From positions 1-6,335 of the forward strand of contig JAHIPE010000100.1 in assembly GCA_018894655.1 (NCBI GenBank): DNA of 6,335 nucleotides, in the 5' to 3' direction. Below the pieces are notes generated by a model. That model was given only the letters and a program-made list of their open reading frames with translations, was not told the DNA's origin and did not search any database. Made by a program: the position numbers and the translations under genes. This document shows, piece by piece, positions 1-6,335 of the stretch; the stretch's first letter is position 1, and every line of letters begins with the position of its first letter. Source of the DNA: Actinomycetota bacterium. Lineage in GTDB: Bacteria > Actinomycetota > Geothermincolia > Fen-727 > Anoxymicrobiaceae.

Positions 1-56
1 CCTTGTGTATAGTATGATAATTCACGATTCGAGACCTCACCTAGGCCGGTAGAAAC
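1..56 (+). promoter_or_regulatory. AT-rich leader with possible -10 element upstream of the permease gene
   Basis: The first ~25 bases are clearly richer in A/T than the rest of the window. They contain overlapping hexamers close to the bacterial -10 consensus: TATGAT at 13-18 and GATAAT at 16-21, each matching TATAAT at 5 of 6 positions. A -35 box would lie outside the window, so the promoter cannot be completed. Transcription would start near 27-30. No strong Shine-Dalgarno precedes the ATG at 57; GGTAG at 48-52 is the best weak candidate. A competing reading exists: frame 2 is open from the window edge to a TAG at 50-52, so an upstream gene could end only four bases before the permease, as an ATPase-permease pair often does. 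The 16 residues of that frame are not recognisable, and the AT-rich composition favours a promoter. This is inference from a truncated region. Confidence 0.3.
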
Positions 57-2495
57 ATGAGCCAGTTGAACAAGAAACTTGTCAGGGACCTCGCCACACA
101 CTGGACCCAGGTGTCGGCGATAGTGATAGTGGTCGCGCTGGGCATCGTGATGTTCCTGGGCCCGCTGCTGGCGCAGCGCGACCTGAGGGACTCGATCGAA
201 GAGATATACAAGCTCACCCGTTACGAGGATTTCTCGGTTGAGGTCTCCCCGGCGCCGGTGGAATCGGTGGAGCAGGTCCGGAGCCTGGATAACGTCAGCG
301 CGGTCGAGGGCCGCCTCTCTCTCGAGACCCTGGCCGAGGTCGAGGGCAGGCAGCTTACCCTTAGGGTGATCTCCGTCCCCGACGTGGGCCGTCCGTCCGT
401 CAACGATGTGCTGGTGGAGGAGGGAAGCTACCTGGCGCCCGGCGGGGAGAACGGTTGCATGGTGGAGCACCACCTGGCAAGCGAGTTCGGGCTCGAGCAG
501 GGGGATACCGTCAGGTTACTGAGAGACAACGGGGACGTGAGCCTCGGGATAACCGGCTCCGTGGTGAGCCCGGAGTACCTGAGGCTGGTGGGTGGCCGGG
601 GGGAGTACGTGGCCGACCCCTCCCGGTTCGGCGTGGTGTTCGTGAGCTACTCGGAGTGCGCGCGCATCTTCGGATCCCCGGGACTGGTGAACGACTACGT
701 GGCGCGGGTTTTCGACCAGAACCTGCTCGAGGGGACGATGGTGAAGGCCGGCTCGGCGCTCGAGCGCTACGGCGTGGTGGGCCTGAGGTCGGGGTCCGAC
801 GAGCCGGCTGCGGCCATGCTGAAGCTCGAGGTGGACGACTTCGGGAAGATCGCCGTGTTCTTCGCCCTGCTGCTACTGATAGTCGCCTCTCTCGCGCTCT
901 ACGTCACCATGACCCTGATAATCTTCTCGCAGCAGCGCCAGATAGGAGTTACCCGGGCGACCGGCTATAGCCGCCGATCTCTCATGGTCCACTATATCGG
1001 CTACGGCGTGGTCCTGGGGGCCACCGGGAGCGCGCTTGGAGTGATCGGTGGTTACTACCTGAGCTGGCTCATCATTCACCTGTACGCGGGTATCCTGGAG
1101 ATACCGCTTGTGAAGGTGTCACTGTTTGGCGGCATTGTCGCGACAGGGGTGTGCGCGGGCCTGTTGTTCTCGGTCATCGGCGCCGTGGTGCCGGCGTGGC
1201 ACTCGGTCAAGATGAAGCCGGCGGAGGCGATGAGAACCGAAGCGGGCCTCTCCCTGGGGGTCGGCAAGCGGCATCACCCGCTGGAGTCCACGAGGTTCAG
1301 CAGGCTGCCGATGTTGCTGCGCGTTCCCCTGCGCAACCTGGCGCGGAACCGGAGCAGGACCGTGTTGACGTTCCTGGGGGTGGCCGCGACGGTGTGCCTG
1401 CTGGTCACCGGGAGCGGGGCGAAGGACTCCTTGGATTACACGGTGGACAAGCACCTTCACGGGGTGCTCAAGTGGGACGTCGCGGCGGTCTTCTCTCGGC
1501 CGGTGGGGGAGGGTAAACTGAACGAGATCGAGGGGCTTCAAGGTGTTACTGGAGCCGAGCCGATGATAAGCTTCCCCGCCAGGCTGGAGGCGGGGGGGGA
1601 GTCCGAGGATGTCCAGGTGCAGGCGTTCCTTGAGGGGACCGCTTTTCACGGGAGCTACCCCACCCCGGGTTCCCGCGCTGAGCCGGGCCCCGGCGAGATA
1701 CTGTTGAATCGCGGCATCACCAAGGTGCTTGGGGTCAAGCTGGGGGATACGGTCAATATCAGCATCGACCTTGGCTCCCTCGAGCCGGGCCTCCAGGCCG
1801 CCGAGCCGGCCTTCCACCGCGCCCTGCCGTTCGAGGTTGTCGGCTTCGTGGCCGAGCCGTTTGGTGGAACGTGCTACGTAGACCTGGGGCATCTCCAGCG
1901 CATGGCGGGGATGTACCTCCGGAGCCAGGGCGTTGAAACCGGGGGCGACCTCTTCAACGTTGTGGTAGCCGGCGTAAGCGAGGGCCAAGAGGAGAGCGTG
2001 GCGTCCGAGTTGCGGGGGCTTCCGGGCGTTTCCCAGGTCTATACAAGGTCTACGGCGCTGAGCATCTTCGAAGAGCTTGTTGGAGCGGTCAGGGTCCTGT
2101 TCATCATCTTCTACGTGATGGCGTTCGCGATGGGTTTCGCCATCATGTTCACCATGATAACCGTGAACGTCATGGAGAGAAGGCGGGAGGTCGCAACGGT
2201 GCGCACGCTGGGGGCGGGGTGGGATAGGATTTTTACTCTTCTCACGATGGAGACCGTGCTGGTGGTTGGCGCCGCGCTGGTGCCTGGTATCCTCCTGGGG
2301 TGGCTCCTGGAGTGGGTGCTGGTGGAGAGGTTGCTGACGTCGGAGAGGATCGTTCCCGATACCGTCCTCTCGGGGGGGACGATCGCGCTGGTGATCGCCG
2401 CAACGTTCGTGGTGATGATAATCTCGGAGTTGCCTTCAATCAGGCGGCTGCTCAGGATGGACCTGGCACTGGAAACAAAGGAGCGGGCTGACTGA
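57..2495 (+). CDS. ABC transporter permease with two FtsX-like domains (MacB/LolCE-type architecture)
   Basis: This is an 812-residue integral membrane protein built as two similar halves. Each half has one helix, a large extracytoplasmic domain and three helices. The helices lie near residues 17-38, 264-290, 312-340, 356-380, 434-453, 678-703, 731-755 and 772-793. The external domains span about 39-262 and 454-677. The N-terminus (NKKLVRDLATHW, then a helix) and the short basic cytoplasmic segments after the second helix of each half (QQRQIGVTRATGYSRR at 292-307; MERRREVATVRTLGA at 706-720) are typical of FtsX-domain permeases. So is the KPAEAMRTE stretch after helix 4. Family members pair with a cytoplasmic ATPase and use mechanical coupling to extract or export lipoproteins, lipids, peptides or drugs, or to signal. 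The substrate here cannot be read. No ATPase gene is in the window; it probably lies upstream. The ATG at 57 is chosen because it gives the usual family N-terminus. The gene converges on the kinase gene with a 20-base gap. Confidence 0.93.
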   Translation: MSQLNKKLVRDLATHWTQVSAIVIVVALGIVMFLGPLLAQRDLRDSIEEIYKLTRYEDFSVEVSPAPVESVEQVRSLDNVSAVEGRLSLETLAEVEGRQLTLRVISVPDVGRPSVNDVLVEEGSYLAPGGENGCMVEHHLASEFGLEQGDTVRLLRDNGDVSLGITGSVVSPEYLRLVGGRGEYVADPSRFGVVFVSYSECARIFGSPGLVNDYVARVFDQNLLEGTMVKAGSALERYGVVGLRSGSDEPAAAMLKLEVDDFGKIAVFFALLLLIVASLALYVTMTLIIFSQQRQIGVTRATGYSRRSLMVHYIGYGVVLGATGSALGVIGGYYLSWLIIHLYAGILEIPLVKVSLFGGIVATGVCAGLLFSVIGAVVPAWHSVKMKPAEAMRTEAGLSLGVGKRHHPLESTRFSRLPMLLRVPLRNLARNRSRTVLTFLGVAATVCLLVTGSGAKDSLDYTVDKHLHGVLKWDVAAVFSRPVGEGKLNEIEGLQGVTGAEPMISFPARLEAGGESEDVQVQAFLEGTAFHGSYPTPGSRAEPGPGEILLNRGITKVLGVKLGDTVNISIDLGSLEPGLQAAEPAFHRALPFEVVGFVAEPFGGTCYVDLGHLQRMAGMYLRSQGVETGGDLFNVVVAGVSEGQEESVASELRGLPGVSQVYTRSTALSIFEELVGAVRVLFIIFYVMAFAMGFAIMFTMITVNVMERRREVATVRTLGAGWDRIFTLLTMETVLVVGAALVPGILLGWLLEWVLVERLLTSERIVPDTVLSGGTIALVIAATFVVMIISELPSIRRLLRMDLALETKERAD

Positions 2496-2515
2496 GGCGA
2501 CGCTGGCGGCGGCTG

Positions 2516-4300
2516 CTATGGCACGTTGGGGTCCCCTGGAAGATAAAACGCGAACGTTACGCCCGCGTTCTCGTGGCTCTCGACCCACATGCTCCCGCCG
2601 TGGGCTTTCACTATGCCCCTGGATATGGCAAGGCCCAGCCCGATCCCTGGCTTGTTACCGCTCTCGGGGAGGCTCGGGGTGTAGAACTTCTCGAAGATCT
2701 TCTCGTGGAGTTCCGGCGGGACCCCGGGGCCGGTATCGGAAACGGAGTATATAACCCGGTTGGGGGTGCGCTCCAGCCTTATGACTACCTCGCCTTCTTC
2801 GGTGAACTTGAGCGCGTTTTCGACGAGGTTCGTTAGCACCTGTTCCACCCGCCGGGGGTCGCAGTCCAGCGGGCAAGGGCCGTCTGGTTGCTCGAGCCTT
2901 AGATCGAGCCCTTTCTCGTTGAAGCTGCTCTGGTAGAGAGCCGCGACCCTCGAGGTGATGTCCGAGGCGTTGACTATCGAGGAATCAAGACCGAGCTGTC
3001 CGGTCTCTATGCGGGTTAAGTCCATCAGGTCGGTCACCAGGTGGGAGAGGCGGTGAATCCCCTTGCTGAGGATCTCCATGAGCTCTATCTCGTCCGGAGA
3101 GCCCATGCTCTCCCGCAAGCTCTTCAGCGTGTCCAGGCTGCTCTGGATTGCGGCAAGGGGTGCCCGCAGTTCGTGCGAGACAACCGCCACAAACTCGGTA
3201 TTCAGCCGGTCGGTTTCCTGGAGCTCATCGCAGGCGTCCTCGAGTCGCGCGATCGTTTCCCGGATGAAGTCCTCGTACTGCATGCGCTCGCTGATATCCC
3301 TCGCGATAACCCAGGCACCTATCGGGTTTCTTTTGCTGTCCCTGACCATCCAGGCGCGGATGAGGACCGGCACCCGCGACCCGTCCTTCCTGATAAAATC
3401 CTTGGCGTACTCGTCGGAACGCCCCGTCCCCGGTAACTGGTTGGCGAAGACGTCGTCATCGACGGCTCGCCACTCGGGGGGAGTGACATCCTGAAACGAA
3501 ACGCCTTCCAGCTCGTCGCGGGGGTATTCCAGCATATCGGCGAACGCCTTGTTGCACTGGAGGATGCGGCGGTCGGGGCCAAGGTAGAGCAGGCCGTCGT
3601 TGGAGGACTCGAACAGGTTCCGGTACCGCTCCCTTGACTCCTCTAGATGCTCGGCGCTCTCGCGGAGCTCTTTCTCCATCCTGACCTGGTTGCTGATATC
3701 ACGGATGGCGATAAGAAAACCGGCCACCTGGCCGTCGGGTAACGTCAGCGTCGATGCCGAGATGTCCACCGGCAGGATCCTGCCGTCCTTGGTCTTGCGA
3801 AAGCTCCGGTGCAGATGGATTATGCCCTTCTCGAACAAGGTGTCCATCATTTCCTGGTCGTGCTTGAGGAAATCGTCAGGGAGAATAATCGCGATGCTCG
3901 ACCCCACGGCATCTTTCTGTGAATAACCGAAGACCTTCTCGGCGCCCTTGCTCCAGGCGGTAACAATAAAGTTGGTATCCACCGAGAAGATGGCGTCGGT
4001 GGATATCATGGATATGGAAAGCAGCCGGTCCTCGGAGATAAAAACCCTGTTCCAGATGTTCCTGGTGTAAATGTAGGCCGCGATGGTGAACAAGAGAAAG
4101 AACAGCATGGTGCAGCCGAGGCAGATGAAGATGGTGTTGGAGTCGAGGCCCCTGTTGAAGAAGAAGAGCAGGGTGCCTACGACTATGGCTGTTTCACCGG
4201 CCAGGAAGACAGCAAGTGATGAGTACCCCAGCTGTTTTATCCCAACATCCGCGGGCGCTTCCGGTGTCCTGGAAATCCCGTTAAAACTTTGCTTTTTCAC
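2516..4300 (-). CDS. Membrane-bound PAS-PAS sensor histidine kinase, no response regulator in the window
   Basis: This is a 594-residue protein from a GTG start. Two helices (about 27-48 and 56-78) are joined by only ~8 residues, so there is no external sensor domain. Two PAS domains follow, about 92-205 and 224-340, both ending in the typical RDIS motif (200-203 and 334-337). Short helical linkers follow each of them. The HisKA domain carries the phospho-acceptor His376 in SHELRAPL. The HATPase domain shows an N box (NLVENALKFT, 491-500), G1 (DTGPG, 522-526), an F box (FEKFY, 536-540) and G2 (GIGLGL, 552-557). All catalytic motifs are intact, so the protein should autophosphorylate and pass phosphate to a response regulator, which is not present here. 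The PAS domains show no recognisable cofactor-binding signature, so the signal is unknown. The frame is open upstream to an ATG at 4516, but those 72 extra codons overlap the divergent hydrolase gene and look non-coding. GTG at 4300 is the only reasonable start, though its Shine-Dalgarno is weak. Confidence 0.93.
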   Translation of the reverse strand: MKKQSFNGISRTPEAPADVGIKQLGYSSLAVFLAGETAIVVGTLLFFFNRGLDSNTIFICLGCTMLFFLLFTIAAYIYTRNIWNRVFISEDRLLSISMISTDAIFSVDTNFIVTAWSKGAEKVFGYSQKDAVGSSIAIILPDDFLKHDQEMMDTLFEKGIIHLHRSFRKTKDGRILPVDISASTLTLPDGQVAGFLIAIRDISNQVRMEKELRESAEHLEESRERYRNLFESSNDGLLYLGPDRRILQCNKAFADMLEYPRDELEGVSFQDVTPPEWRAVDDDVFANQLPGTGRSDEYAKDFIRKDGSRVPVLIRAWMVRDSKRNPIGAWVIARDISERMQYEDFIRETIARLEDACDELQETDRLNTEFVAVVSHELRAPLAAIQSSLDTLKSLRESMGSPDEIELMEILSKGIHRLSHLVTDLMDLTRIETGQLGLDSSIVNASDITSRVAALYQSSFNEKGLDLRLEQPDGPCPLDCDPRRVEQVLTNLVENALKFTEEGEVVIRLERTPNRVIYSVSDTGPGVPPELHEKIFEKFYTPSLPESGNKPGIGLGLAISRGIVKAHGGSMWVESHENAGVTFAFYLPGDPNVP

Positions 4301-4340
4301 CTGACAAAAGTAACATAGTTGAGGTTGCTCCGCGAGTATG

Positions 4341-4377
4341 TCTCGGGTCAGGGCGCTTCTTTCTCGGGTGGTGGCGC
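4341..4377. repeat. Imperfect direct repeat, two 16-base units with a 21-base period, in the divergent intergenic region
   Basis: The units at 4341-4356 and 4362-4377 share TCTCGGGT, then three differing bases, then GGCGC (13 of 16 identical). The start-to-start distance of 21 bases equals about two helical turns, so both copies present the same DNA face. They lie 41 bases or more upstream of the kinase start and at least 72 bases upstream of the hydrolase start. This position and phasing suit binding of a dimeric or paired regulator acting on both divergent genes. The repeat is directly visible; the operator role is inference. Confidence 0.5.
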
Positions 4378-4383
4378 CTGATG

Positions 4384-4389
4384 TAGAAT
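4384..4389 (+). promoter_or_regulatory. Weak -10-like hexamer for the hydrolase gene
   Basis: TAGAAT matches TATAAT at 5 of 6 positions and would place a transcript start near 4396, about 55 bases before the TTG start. The best -35 candidate at 17-base spacing (TTCTCG, 4361-4366) matches only 3 of 6 and overlaps the second direct-repeat unit, so a regulator bound there would interfere with or recruit polymerase. A perfect TTGACA occurs at 4395-4400, but no -10-like hexamer follows at 16-18 bases. No convincing promoter for the kinase was found on the opposite strand. This is a low-support call. Confidence 0.2.
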
Positions 4390-4439
4390 ACAGGTTGACA
4401 GGAGCACTTGGGAGTCCTTCCGCACAACGCGCGACGGAC

Positions 4440-4447
4440 AGGAGGAG
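4440..4447 (+). promoter_or_regulatory. Strong Shine-Dalgarno that fixes the TTG start of the hydrolase gene
   Basis: AGGAGGAG ends two bases before the TTG at 4450 (AGGAGG at 4440-4445 leaves four bases). It is the best ribosome-binding match in the window, and no ATG lies nearby in the same frame. A second, weaker set of the same signals lies 42 bases upstream: AGGAG at 4400-4404 followed by an in-frame TTG at 4408. The in-frame stop at 4396-4398 rules out any earlier start. Confidence 0.65.
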
Positions 4448-4449
4448 AC

Positions 4450-6335
4450 TTGGCTGGGGATAACGATGGCATAAGGGGACGGGATGTAGACCCCCGAGAT
4501 ACCGGAGGGAAACCAACTACCCCCTTCGTTCCCGGCCATGGCGCCGGGCGGGGGCAAGCCCCGAAGTCTACAGGCGCAGGTGAGACGGGGACGCAACAAC
4601 CGTCACCACCGGCGGGGGCGGGAAAGCAGCCGGCGGCCGAGTACGAAGTGTACATCCCTGAACGCCGGGTAAAGAACTGGATGATACTGCTGGCTCTGGG
4701 CGTGGTGTGCCTGGTGGTCTCGTTCATCGTGATAAAGGGTGCGACCCGCTCCGGAGTCATCTACGAGAAGGTCACCTTCGATACGCAGGGCTACGAAGAT
4801 GAGCCGGTCACCATCTCCGGGCTGTTGATGAAGCCGGCTGAGGGGGTCAAGGGGAAGACCCCGGCGGTGGTCTTCGCCCACGGCATAACCGGGAGCAAGG
4901 AGTGGTACATACAGATGACCCGCCCCCTGGTCGAGGAGGGGTTTATCGTCCTCTCCATCGACCTCAGGGGTCACGGCGGCTCCAGCGGGCACTCCACGTT
5001 CGGTTACGACGAGGTGAGGAACATGTGGGCTGCCGCCGACTACTTGCGGGAGAACGTGTCCGAGGTCGATCCCGATAACATCGTCGCGGTGGGCCACTCG
5101 CTTGGGGGTATAACCGCCACCCTGGCCGGCGCGCTGCAATCGGAGGAGAAGTTCTCCGCGGTGGCGGCGGTGTACTGCTGGACCGGCTGGAAGGAGGCGC
5201 TCGAGGACCTTCTCGGCCCCATTGATGATTTCATTGGGCGGGCCTGGTGGCTGACGGGGTTCTCCCGGCACGTTGATGTCAACGCTCCGGACTTCGAGCA
5301 GAAGTACAGCGTGCTCAACATCATAGACGACACCCACCCCCCCAACTACCTTCTTGCCGTCGGCCGCGCCGATGAGCTCATTTCGGTGGAGCAGGTGGAG
5401 AAGATAATAGAGAAGGCAACGGCCGAGGCGCGCCGCACCGGCCCCGAGGAGAAGGTCAAGGACGGATACACCTACGGTGATTTCGCCTCCGGCACCGCCA
5501 GGCGCCTGGTGCTCACCGGAGACAACCACCCCACCGAGCTCGTGGGTGGCATAATAACCCTTGAGACGATTGACTGGATCAAGCAGAGCTCGGGGATGGA
5601 GCTTGCCGGAGAAGGGGGGGCGCCGTTTCTCTGGACGCGGATACTGGGGATACACATGCTCGTGCTGGGGCTGTTCTTCCTTGGCACCGGGACGATGTCC
5701 CTGGTGCGAGGTCGCATCTTCCCCGAGGGCGGCGAGATCAGCGTGGACCCCCCCTGGGGTTCCTACGTAAACCAGGGAGCCTGGGAGGTGTTGCTGTACG
5801 CGGTGCCGGTTGTGGTGGCCTCCTACCTTGCCCTGCCGGCCGCCAAGGCGTTGGGGATAGGTCCTTTCATCCCCTACGCCGGGGTGAACGAGATGAGTGT
5901 TTTCTTCCTCTCGCGTACGATCGTCCTGCTGCCGGTCTTTGTCGCTCTGGTGGTTATCGTCACGCTCAGGGCCGATGGCATCAAGGAACTCCTCGAGGGT
6001 AGGCTCAAGCGGACGCTCGCCAGGTGGGGGAAAAGCGCGGGCTACTCGCTCGTCCCCCTTGCCATCATCATCGTGGTAATGCTGTTGCTGGGGGGGCCGC
6101 TGCTGCTGCCGAGGGCGTTCGCCAAGCTGCCGGTGTACTTCTTCATCGGCGTGGCCTGTATCGGCTCCGGGCTCTGGTTGGAGGATTACCTGTTCTACAA
6201 GCTGGCTTACCCCGCTCTGGAGCGACCGGAGGAGCAAGGCGGGTTCCGCGTGCTGGCGGTTCGCGCGGTCGTGTTAGACATGGTACTGATAGCGGCTATC
6301 CTGCCGATAATGAAGGGTCTTGGGGTCGCGGTCAA
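4450..6335 (+). CDS. Membrane-anchored alpha/beta hydrolase fused to a polytopic membrane domain (3' end beyond window)
   Basis: The reading frame is open from TTG 4450 to the window end, giving 628 residues with no stop. Residues 1-72 are a Gly/Pro/Thr-rich, probably disordered tail. The basic motif ERRVKNW comes just before one helix (about 77-95). A complete alpha/beta-hydrolase domain follows (about 100-375): HG at 144-145 for the oxyanion hole, nucleophile Ser217 in GHSLGG, Asp308 in GRADEL and His360 in GDNHPTEL. Further helices lie near 395-415, 445-465, 484-506, 532-552, 560-577 and 604-622. By the positive-inside rule the tail is cytoplasmic and the catalytic domain faces outward. 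Family members cleave esters, thioesters or peptides; the substrate here, perhaps a lipid or cell-wall ester, cannot be told. The C-terminal membrane domain is not one I recognise. The gene is divergent from the kinase, 149 bases apart. The start is set by a strong Shine-Dalgarno; an in-frame TTG at 4408 or GTG at 4648 are alternatives. A long open frame on the opposite strand is a codon-bias shadow. Confidence 0.9.
   Translation, partial: MAGDNDGIRGRDVDPRDTGGKPTTPFVPGHGAGRGQAPKSTGAGETGTQQPSPPAGAGKQPAAEYEVYIPERRVKNWMILLALGVVCLVVSFIVIKGATRSGVIYEKVTFDTQGYEDEPVTISGLLMKPAEGVKGKTPAVVFAHGITGSKEWYIQMTRPLVEEGFIVLSIDLRGHGGSSGHSTFGYDEVRNMWAAADYLRENVSEVDPDNIVAVGHSLGGITATLAGALQSEEKFSAVAAVYCWTGWKEALEDLLGPIDDFIGRAWWLTGFSRHVDVNAPDFEQKYSVLNIIDDTHPPNYLLAVGRADELISVEQVEKIIEKATAEARRTGPEEKVKDGYTYGDFASGTARRLVLTGDNHPTELVGGIITLETIDWIKQSSGMELAGEGGAPFLWTRILGIHMLVLGLFFLGTGTMSLVRGRIFPEGGEISVDPPWGSYVNQGAWEVLLYAVPVVVASYLALPAAKALGIGPFIPYAGVNEMSVFFLSRTIVLLPVFVALVVIVTLRADGIKELLEGRLKRTLARWGKSAGYSLVPLAIIIVVMLLLGGPLLLPRAFAKLPVYFFIGVACIGSGLWLEDYLFYKLAYPALERPEEQGGFRVLAVRAVVLDMVLIAAILPIMKGLGVAV

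Noticed and set aside
1119..1988. A 289-codon open frame on the minus strand inside the permease gene
   Set aside because: It has low-complexity, His/Arg/Pro-rich composition and no recognisable motif, while the plus-strand permease frame is continuous and well supported.
2496..2570. Possible transcription terminator between the convergent permease and kinase genes
   Set aside because: The 20-base gap has no stem-loop. A weak stem (AACGCG at 2547-2552 with CGCGTT at 2564-2569) lies inside the kinase coding end and is not followed by a T-tract.
57..4300. Bce-type antibiotic-sensing module (FtsX permease plus intramembrane kinase)
   Set aside because: The genes are convergent and not in one operon, the kinase has two PAS domains, and the permease has two external domains and about 8 helices, unlike BceB. 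Only the short kinase loop fits.
4395..4423. Perfect -35 hexamer TTGACA at 4395-4400 upstream of the hydrolase gene
   Set aside because: No -10-like sequence follows at 16-18 bases; the expected place reads TTCCGC or similar. The hexamer also overlaps the upstream ribosome-binding copy, so it is probably chance.
4603..6237. A 544-codon open frame on the minus strand opposite the hydrolase gene
   Set aside because: Its translation is rich in His, Arg, Gly, Pro and Gln with no domain motifs, as expected from the complement of GC-rich codons. The plus strand encodes a clear hydrolase with an intact catalytic triad.

Overview
The window is GC-rich bacterial DNA with three protein-coding genes packed almost end to end. 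There is no tRNA, rRNA, CRISPR array or insertion sequence that I can see. Strong G/C preference at third codon positions, combined with frequent AGG (Arg) and ATA (Ile) codons, suggests a high-GC Gram-positive or a deep-branching, possibly thermophilic lineage such as a non-streptomycete actinobacterium. That is a guess from composition and does not identify the organism.

Layout: (1) Positions 1-56 are a short, AT-richer leader that may hold a promoter. (2) Positions 57-2495 (+) encode an 812-residue, 8-helix FtsX/MacB-type ABC permease with two extracytoplasmic domains. Its ATPase partner is not in the window. (3) After a 20-base convergent gap, positions 2516-4300 (-) encode a 594-residue membrane histidine kinase with two PAS domains and a complete HisKA-HATPase core. 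No response regulator is in view. (4) Positions 4301-4449 are the divergent intergenic region. It holds a 16-base imperfect direct repeat with a 21-base period, a weak promoter-like hexamer and a very strong Shine-Dalgarno. (5) Positions 4450-6335 (+) encode the first 628 residues of an unusual membrane protein that starts at TTG and runs off the end. It has a low-complexity N-terminal tail, one helix, a complete alpha/beta-hydrolase domain with a Ser-Asp-His triad, and a polytopic membrane domain.

How the genes work together: all three products belong in the cytoplasmic membrane. The permease probably moves a lipid, lipoprotein or hydrophobic compound, or transmits mechanical force across the membrane. 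The kinase has almost no external sensing loop, so it probably reads a cytoplasmic or membrane signal. The hydrolase domain is predicted to face outward. The divergent kinase/hydrolase pair with a repeat between them could share control. No defence, mobile or biosynthetic system is evident. The most unusual items are the hydrolase-membrane fusion, its duplicated translation-start region, and the direct repeat in the divergent region.
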